27,457 bases of DNA from CAKRJP01 sp963589425 (lineage in GTDB: Bacteria > Bacillota > Clostridia > Lachnospirales > Lachnospiraceae). Shown one piece after another: positions 23,399-27,457 of the stretch (positions are counted from its first letter, which is position 1; each line of letters starts with the position of its first letter). Where the stretch lies: contig CAVAKZ010000032.1 in NCBI GenBank assembly GCA_963589425.1, positions 1 to 27,457 of the forward strand, in the 5' to 3' direction. Under the pieces are notes generated by a model, which was given only the letters and a program-made list of their open reading frames with translations, was not told the DNA's origin and ran no database searches. A program made the position numbers and the translations under genes.

Positions 23399-24808
23399 AT
23401 GATAATCTATGATTTTTCAGAACGTAACAATAAGTCCATGTATGAATTTCTCTATGAGTCTTTGAAAAGGGATATTCTAAACGGCAGACTTGCTCAAGGA
23501 TCCAAGCTCCCTTCCAAACGCACTCTTGCCAAGGACAATCTGATTAGTGTTCGTACTGTAATGAACGCTTACGACCAACTCCTAGCTGAGGGCTTTATTG
23601 TGTCTGAGGAAAAGAAGGGCTACTTTGTCGCTAAGGTTTACGAGGACGATGTTGCATCATTAAAAAGAAGTAAAACATCAAAACAAGAAAGACCTAAGGA
23701 TTATATCGTTGACTTTACGGCCCATAAGCTTGTATGTGACAAGTTTCCCATTTCCATGTGGAAAAAGATTATGAGAGAGGTATTAACGGATTACGACCAG
23801 GAGCTGATTCAAAAGGCCGACTACCGAGGAATCAAAAAGCTACGCAGGGCCATTGCCGACTATTTATATCGAAGCCGGGGAATGGAAGTAGACGAAGATT
23901 GCGTTGTAATCGGAGCCGGCATTGAATATCTATTTGGCAGGTTGTATAAGCTATTTCCTAAAGATGCCGTATATGCCATGGAAAATCCAGGCTACCAAAG
24001 GATCCGCCATATCTTTGACGATTACTCTCTTGAATGGAAATGCATCCCCATGGACCAAGAAGGTATCCAGATCAAGGACCTTGAAGAAAGTGGGGCAAAA
24101 ATCATTCACACCTCCCCCGAGCATCATTTCCCCCTGGGAATTACCATGTCAAAAAAACGTAGGGAAGAACTTCTTAGGTGGGCAAATGAAGGGCCTGGTC
24201 GTTACATCATAGAAGATGATTACGACTGCGAATACCGTTACGATTCGAGGCTTGCGCCTGCAATCGCCTGCACTGACACCAAAGGAAAGGTGATTTATAT
24301 AAATTCCTTCAGCAAAAGTCTGGCTCCCTCCATCCGAATCAGCTACATGGTACTTCCGAAAGAATTAATGAAAAGATACCAAAGAATCGCAGGGGTATAC
24401 TCTAACTCCGTGTGTAGTCTGGATCAATATGCTCTGGCAAAATTTCTTGATGATGGATACTTCGAACGACATATGCGCAGAATGAAAAAATACTGCCAGG
24501 AACAGGGTAACCGTCTCTTGAAATATTTAATGCAGTCCCATATTTTTTCAGAAGCCGATATTCACGGGGGAAAAAGCGGGACACATTTTCTTGTTAAAAT
24601 CCACACTCCCCTAGGGGACCAGGAATTAGTGGAGGAAGCAAAAAAGCAAAAGGTTAAAATCAGATGTCTTTCCAAATATTGCAGGGAAGATCAAGAATCC
24701 TATAAGCATGTCATCGTTTTTCGCTACACCGACGCCCGTGATGAGGAGATCAAAGAAGCTATCAAGCGGTTGGAGAGGATTATCATTAAATCTGATACCC
24801 AGAATTAA
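23399..24808 (+). CDS. MocR-type regulator (GntR DNA-binding domain fused to PLP aminotransferase fold)
   Basis: A 469-residue transcription factor: a GntR winged helix (about 10-80, with GSKLPSKRTLAKDNLISVRT) joined to a fold-type I aminotransferase domain. The PLP lysine is Lys306 in INSFSKSLAPS and the acidic EDDYDCEYRY block precedes it. The start ATG at 23399 has GGAGG seven bases upstream; the in-frame ATG 72 bases earlier lacks such a site. MocR regulators sense amino acids or vitamin B6 through PLP. It is followed on the same strand by the iron-type alcohol dehydrogenase after 102 bases, which may be its target, but nothing in the sequence proves this. Confidence 0.92.
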   Translation: MIIYDFSERNNKSMYEFLYESLKRDILNGRLAQGSKLPSKRTLAKDNLISVRTVMNAYDQLLAEGFIVSEEKKGYFVAKVYEDDVASLKRSKTSKQERPKDYIVDFTAHKLVCDKFPISMWKKIMREVLTDYDQELIQKADYRGIKKLRRAIADYLYRSRGMEVDEDCVVIGAGIEYLFGRLYKLFPKDAVYAMENPGYQRIRHIFDDYSLEWKCIPMDQEGIQIKDLEESGAKIIHTSPEHHFPLGITMSKKRREELLRWANEGPGRYIIEDDYDCEYRYDSRLAPAIACTDTKGKVIYINSFSKSLAPSIRISYMVLPKELMKRYQRIAGVYSNSVCSLDQYALAKFLDDGYFERHMRRMKKYCQEQGNRLLKYLMQSHIFSEADIHGGKSGTHFLVKIHTPLGDQELVEEAKKQKVKIRCLSKYCREDQESYKHVIVFRYTDARDEEIKEAIKRLERIIIKSDTQN

Positions 24809-24910
24809 AATTGTTTTGGGCATTTTAGAAAAGGCCATAGATTATTAAGATAAGCCCATAAGATAAAGCAACAAACAAATTAAAAAACAAAAAGGAAAGG
24901 GCGAAAAACT

Positions 24911-26062
24911 ATGGCAACAACATACTATTTCTTACCAACAAGAAACCTCTTTGGAGAAGACTCCGTTCAGGAAGCAGGAACTTTATTGAAGAGCTTAGGA
25001 GGCCAAAAAGCCATGATCGTAACAGATGCTTTTTTAGCACAGAGCAGCATGGCAGAAGATCTCAGAAAAATTTTGACCGATGCAGAAGTTGAAAGCGTTA
25101 TTTTCGGCGGTGCAGAGCCAAACCCCAAAGACACAAACGTAGTTGATGGTTTAAAAGTATTTAAGGAAAATAAATGTGATTCCATCATCTCCCTAGGCGG
25201 TGGTTCATCTCACGACTGCGCTAAGGCAATCGCCTTGGTTGCTTCAAACGGCGGAAATATCAGGGATTATGAAGGCGTTGACAAATCAACTCATTCCTTG
25301 TGCCCTATGATTGCAATCAATACAACCGCAGGAACAGCCTCTGAAATCACACGTTTCTGCATTATCACAGACACAAGCCGCCACGTAAAAATGGCAATCG
25401 TTGACTGGAGAGTTACTCCCCAGATCGCCATCAATGATCCAAAATTAATGGTAGGCATGCCACCTTCACTGACAGCAGCAACAGGTATGGATGCTTTGAC
25501 CCATGCAATTGAAGCTTACGTATCCACAGATGCCAACCCCCTTACAGACGCTGCTGCCCTTATGGCCATTACAATGATCACCCAGTATCTGCCAAAAGCA
25601 GTTGCAAATGGCGTATACATGAAAGCCCGTGATAAGATGGCATACGGACAGTATTTAGCAGGTATTGCATTTAACAATGCTTCCTTGGGATATGTTCACG
25701 CAATGGCCCATCAATTGGGTGGATTTTACAATCTTCCACATGGCGTATGCAACGCAATCCTCTTGCCTCATGTAGAAGAATTCAACCTTATCGGAAATGC
25801 CAACCGCTTCAGAGACATTGCAAAAGCAATGGGAGAAAACATAGATGGACTTTCCACAATGGAGGCTGCAAACAAGGCAATCGCGGCAATCCGCCAGCTT
25901 AGCCGTCAGGTAGGAATTCCTGAAAACCTCCGTGGCCTAGGTGTCAAAGAAGAAGACTTCGAGATCATGGCAGAAAATGCAATGAAAGATGTTTGCCAGC
26001 TCACCAACCCACGCAAGGCTACAAAAGAACAAATCATTGGAATATTCAAGGCAGCTTATTAA
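24911..26062 (+). CDS. Iron-type (group III) alcohol dehydrogenase
   Basis: NAD(P)-dependent alcohol dehydrogenase of 383 residues, in the same family as FucO, DhaT and Bacillus methanol dehydrogenase. The cofactor loop is GGGSSHD (96-102). The metal ligands are Asp194 and His198 in GMDALTHAIEAY, His263 in YVHAMAHQLGG and His277 in LPHG. In a fermentative anaerobe it would reduce an aldehyde to recycle NADH; the exact substrate cannot be told. A purine-rich AAAGGAAAGGG site precedes the ATG and a strong terminator follows 17 bases after the stop. Codon use looks biased, as in highly expressed genes. Confidence 0.93.
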   Translation: MATTYYFLPTRNLFGEDSVQEAGTLLKSLGGQKAMIVTDAFLAQSSMAEDLRKILTDAEVESVIFGGAEPNPKDTNVVDGLKVFKENKCDSIISLGGGSSHDCAKAIALVASNGGNIRDYEGVDKSTHSLCPMIAINTTAGTASEITRFCIITDTSRHVKMAIVDWRVTPQIAINDPKLMVGMPPSLTAATGMDALTHAIEAYVSTDANPLTDAAALMAITMITQYLPKAVANGVYMKARDKMAYGQYLAGIAFNNASLGYVHAMAHQLGGFYNLPHGVCNAILLPHVEEFNLIGNANRFRDIAKAMGENIDGLSTMEAANKAIAAIRQLSRQVGIPENLRGLGVKEEDFEIMAENAMKDVCQLTNPRKATKEQIIGIFKAAY

Positions 26063-26078
26063 TTGAAGCTATAGACAA

Positions 26079-26108
26079 TGAAGTCGGGGGCAAAAGCCTC
26101 CGACTTCA
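26079..26108 (+). terminator. Terminator after the alcohol dehydrogenase gene
   Basis: Arms TGAAGTCGGGGGC (26079-26091) and GCCTCCGACTTCA (26096-26108), with one G-T pair and an AAAA loop. The T tract after it is poor (TATAATCTCACTTTTC), but the stem is long. Confidence 0.7.
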
Positions 26109-26219
26109 TATAATCTCACTTTTCTTCTTGTCACTAACGCCCTTCCAGTTCACCGTTGCAACGCGGACACCGTACTGATATCTTTTAGCCACTCCCCAAA
26201 AGAAAAGGCTATCCAGCAT
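26106..26219 (-). CDS. Possible small protein, 37 residues
   Basis: A short reading frame beginning MLDSLFFWGVAKRYQ, with GGAG seven bases before the ATG. It ends in the last bases of the dehydrogenase terminator stem. It lies in the 250-base gap between the dehydrogenase and the PH-domain gene. A second short open stretch, reading ISYTMTAKYKRSEEG, lies just upstream of it after the PH gene stop, in another frame. The two may be small genes downstream of the PH gene or the decayed end of an older one. I do not recognise either. Confidence 0.3.
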   Translation of the reverse strand: MLDSLFFWGVAKRYQYGVRVATVNWKGVSDKKKSEII

Positions 26220-26312
26220 ATTCTTTCTCCAAAGAGCCCTCCTCAGACCTCTTATATTTGGCTGTCATTGTATAGCTGATAAATACAGTATCTTTATTAA
26301 TCCCAAATTTTG

Positions 26313-26702
26313 TCAAAGCATATACTGCTGTATGTTAGCGCAAATAGCCTTAATATTAACCGTGCATCTAAAATCGAACTGTAGCACCGTTCCATTTGCA
26401 AAACTCAAGACAAGCTCACTATCAATATCCAATAGTCCCGCCGTCTCAATACCAAAATAAAGCACTTTTGAATAGGGATAGGAAATATAAGAAACCTTTT
26501 TCCCAGTAATTCCCTGCACATTAACTACGAAAACCCTTTTGTTAGTAAATATCACCTGATCTCGAATTGTCTGAAAACATTGAATCAACTCTTCTCCCGG
26601 AACAAGAAAATCGAAAATTTCTCGTCGAATATTATTCGGTGCAATCTCCTTAAGATTTAAAAGATTAGCATCTCCTACAATGCCTGTACTAATTGTTGCC
26701 AT
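26313..26702 (-). CDS. Bacterial PH-domain protein
   Basis: A 129-residue cytoplasmic protein with the bacterial pleckstrin-homology pattern: a first strand with VPGEELIQCFQTIRDQVIFTNKR (shown in part), then VFVVNVQG, a YISYPYSKVLYFGIE segment, LSFANGTVLQFDF and a final helix. These domains are thought to mediate protein contacts and are common next to stress genes. I start it at ATG 26702, which has GGAAGGAGAG at ideal spacing, rather than the ATG at 26738. It begins 39 bases after the YolD-like gene on the same strand and is probably cotranscribed with it. Confidence 0.7.
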   Translation of the reverse strand: MATISTGIVGDANLLNLKEIAPNNIRREIFDFLVPGEELIQCFQTIRDQVIFTNKRVFVVNVQGITGKKVSYISYPYSKVLYFGIETAGLLDIDSELVLSFANGTVLQFDFRCTVNIKAICANIQQYML

Positions 26703-26741
26703 AGTAAACTCTCCTTCCTTAATAATTTCAAAATTCATAGT

Positions 26742-27182
26742 TTAGTCTTCGAAGTTTTCTGTAAACGCTTCTCCCTCAATCTCACTTATCTGACCTATGG
26801 GAATAACTGTACCGTCTGTCATTATCAAAATATGCTCATACAAATCTATTTTCTTCACAATACCGGAGTAAGTAACATATGCTCCGCCAGCTTTCTTCTC
26901 GTCAGGTACAAAATAAGTAATATCAACCATCTGGCCTGTACCAAGATTTTCTGCAATGATATTCAGCCTCTCATTAAGTATGGCGATTACTTCATCACTT
27001 AAAATTTCCTTTTCATCCGTCAGTCTTGTCGTCTCCTTGATAGCAGCTTCGTGTCCTGTCAAAGCCGCAAAGGGTGCAAACTGAGCCGCCCTGTCTTTAA
27101 GTGTCATCCGTGGGTGTCTTGCCGAAGTTGGATGGGGCAGATTGATAATGTCATTGTATTTATGCTCACCTTGATAACCCAT
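26742..27182 (-). CDS. YolD-like family protein
   Basis: A 146-residue YolD-like protein. The diagnostic N-terminal segment is present: YNDIINLPHPTSARHPRMTL followed by KDRAAQFAPFAALTGHEAAIKETTR (shown in part). YolD-like proteins usually sit beside a Y-family (UmuC/DinB-type) DNA polymerase and are linked to the SOS response. No polymerase gene lies on either side here. The ATG at 27182 has GGAGGAG upstream. The C-terminal half (about 80-146) has strands such as VDITYFVP and TVIPIGQISEIEGE and may be a small beta domain. Confidence 0.85.
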   Translation of the reverse strand: MGYQGEHKYNDIINLPHPTSARHPRMTLKDRAAQFAPFAALTGHEAAIKETTRLTDEKEILSDEVIAILNERLNIIAENLGTGQMVDITYFVPDEKKAGGAYVTYSGIVKKIDLYEHILIMTDGTVIPIGQISEIEGEAFTENFED

Positions 27183-27263
27183 GTGCTGCTCCTCCTATCT
27201 GCTCATTGCGGTCCTTGGCTGTGGCTCCCTCCTCAGGACTCATCCACTTGGAGGAGTGTACAC

Positions 27264-27457
27264 TTATAAATCTTCAGCCCTGAATATAGAATATCCCTCA
27301 TAATAATAACTGTGGTCTATTCCCTTTATATATACTTCTCTATCATTAACCTTATCGGTCAAGGCCTGTTTTAAGACGTATTTCATTTCAATATCCTTTA
27401 CTGGACTTCTTTCCATTGCCATAAGGTAATCTTCTTTATCAACAGCACTCCAATCAA
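27264..27457 (-). CDS. Fic-family protein, C-terminal end only
   Basis: The minus-strand frame enters from the right window edge and runs 64 codons to a TAA at 27264. It reads DWSAVDKEDYLMAMERSPV, then DIEMKYVLKQALTD, then DREVYIKGIDHSYYYEGY, which matches the C-terminal part of Firmicutes Fic-domain proteins (AMP-transferases that modify target proteins). The catalytic HxFxxGNGR motif would lie upstream, outside the window. It ends 82 bases before the YolD-like gene. It is too short for the usual ORF size filter and is easy to miss. Confidence 0.65.
   Translation of the reverse strand, partial: DWSAVDKEDYLMAMERSPVKDIEMKYVLKQALTDKVNDREVYIKGIDHSYYYEGYSIFRAEDL

Overview
The window looks like chromosomal DNA of a low-GC Gram-positive anaerobe, most likely a gut Lachnospiraceae-type Clostridium relative. 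The grounds are AT-rich spacers, strong GGAGG ribosome binding sites, TTG and GTG starts, a Gram-positive style lipoprotein solute-binding protein, a PTS ascorbate operon, a YolD-like protein and a Fic protein tail of Firmicutes type. The assignment is inference from protein style, since no rRNA or other phylogenetic marker is present. Most genes lie on the minus strand. I saw no tRNA, rRNA, CRISPR array, insertion sequence or phage gene.

Left part (1-5500): an L-ascorbate operon (ulaG, IIA ulaC, IIC ulaA cut by the window edge) runs from a clear promoter with two direct-repeat operator candidates. It follows a small operon of sfsA, a B3/4-domain gene broken by an in-frame TAA, and a HAD phosphatase. 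Next (5400-11560) comes a complete oligopeptide ABC transporter operon, oppB-C-D-F-A. It has a perfect-consensus promoter and a 157-nt leader with two hairpins that share a GGCATA core, the second a textbook intrinsic terminator placed before oppB. That arrangement suggests attenuation.

Middle (11600-13820): a small HD-domain hydrolase, with three 33-bp direct repeats just upstream of its promoter; a 63-residue orphan protein; and a two-subunit chromate (CHR) transporter.

Accessory island (14000-18750): this is the least ordinary part. A plus-strand gene encodes a protein with PI3/4-kinase or HipA-like kinase motifs and is interrupted by an in-frame TAG. It converges on a minus-strand cluster: a gene with an ADP-ribosyltransferase-like C-terminus and a Gln/Asn/Glu repeat segment, split by a one-base frameshift, and a GNAT-like gene. 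The kinase-like and ART-like proteins seem to share a helical N-terminal segment but carry different catalytic ends. That is the logic of modular effector or toxin families. It is the best candidate for an undescribed system here.

Right part (18900-27457): a membrane-bound hybrid histidine kinase with three 10-bp repeats in its leader; a LysR regulator divergent from a MATE efflux pump; a MocR-type regulator followed by an iron-type alcohol dehydrogenase; then a PH-domain protein, a YolD-like protein and the C-terminal end of a Fic-family protein.

Three separate genes carry one disabling change each (TAA, TAG, frameshift). Either real decay in dispensable genes or sequence errors could explain this.
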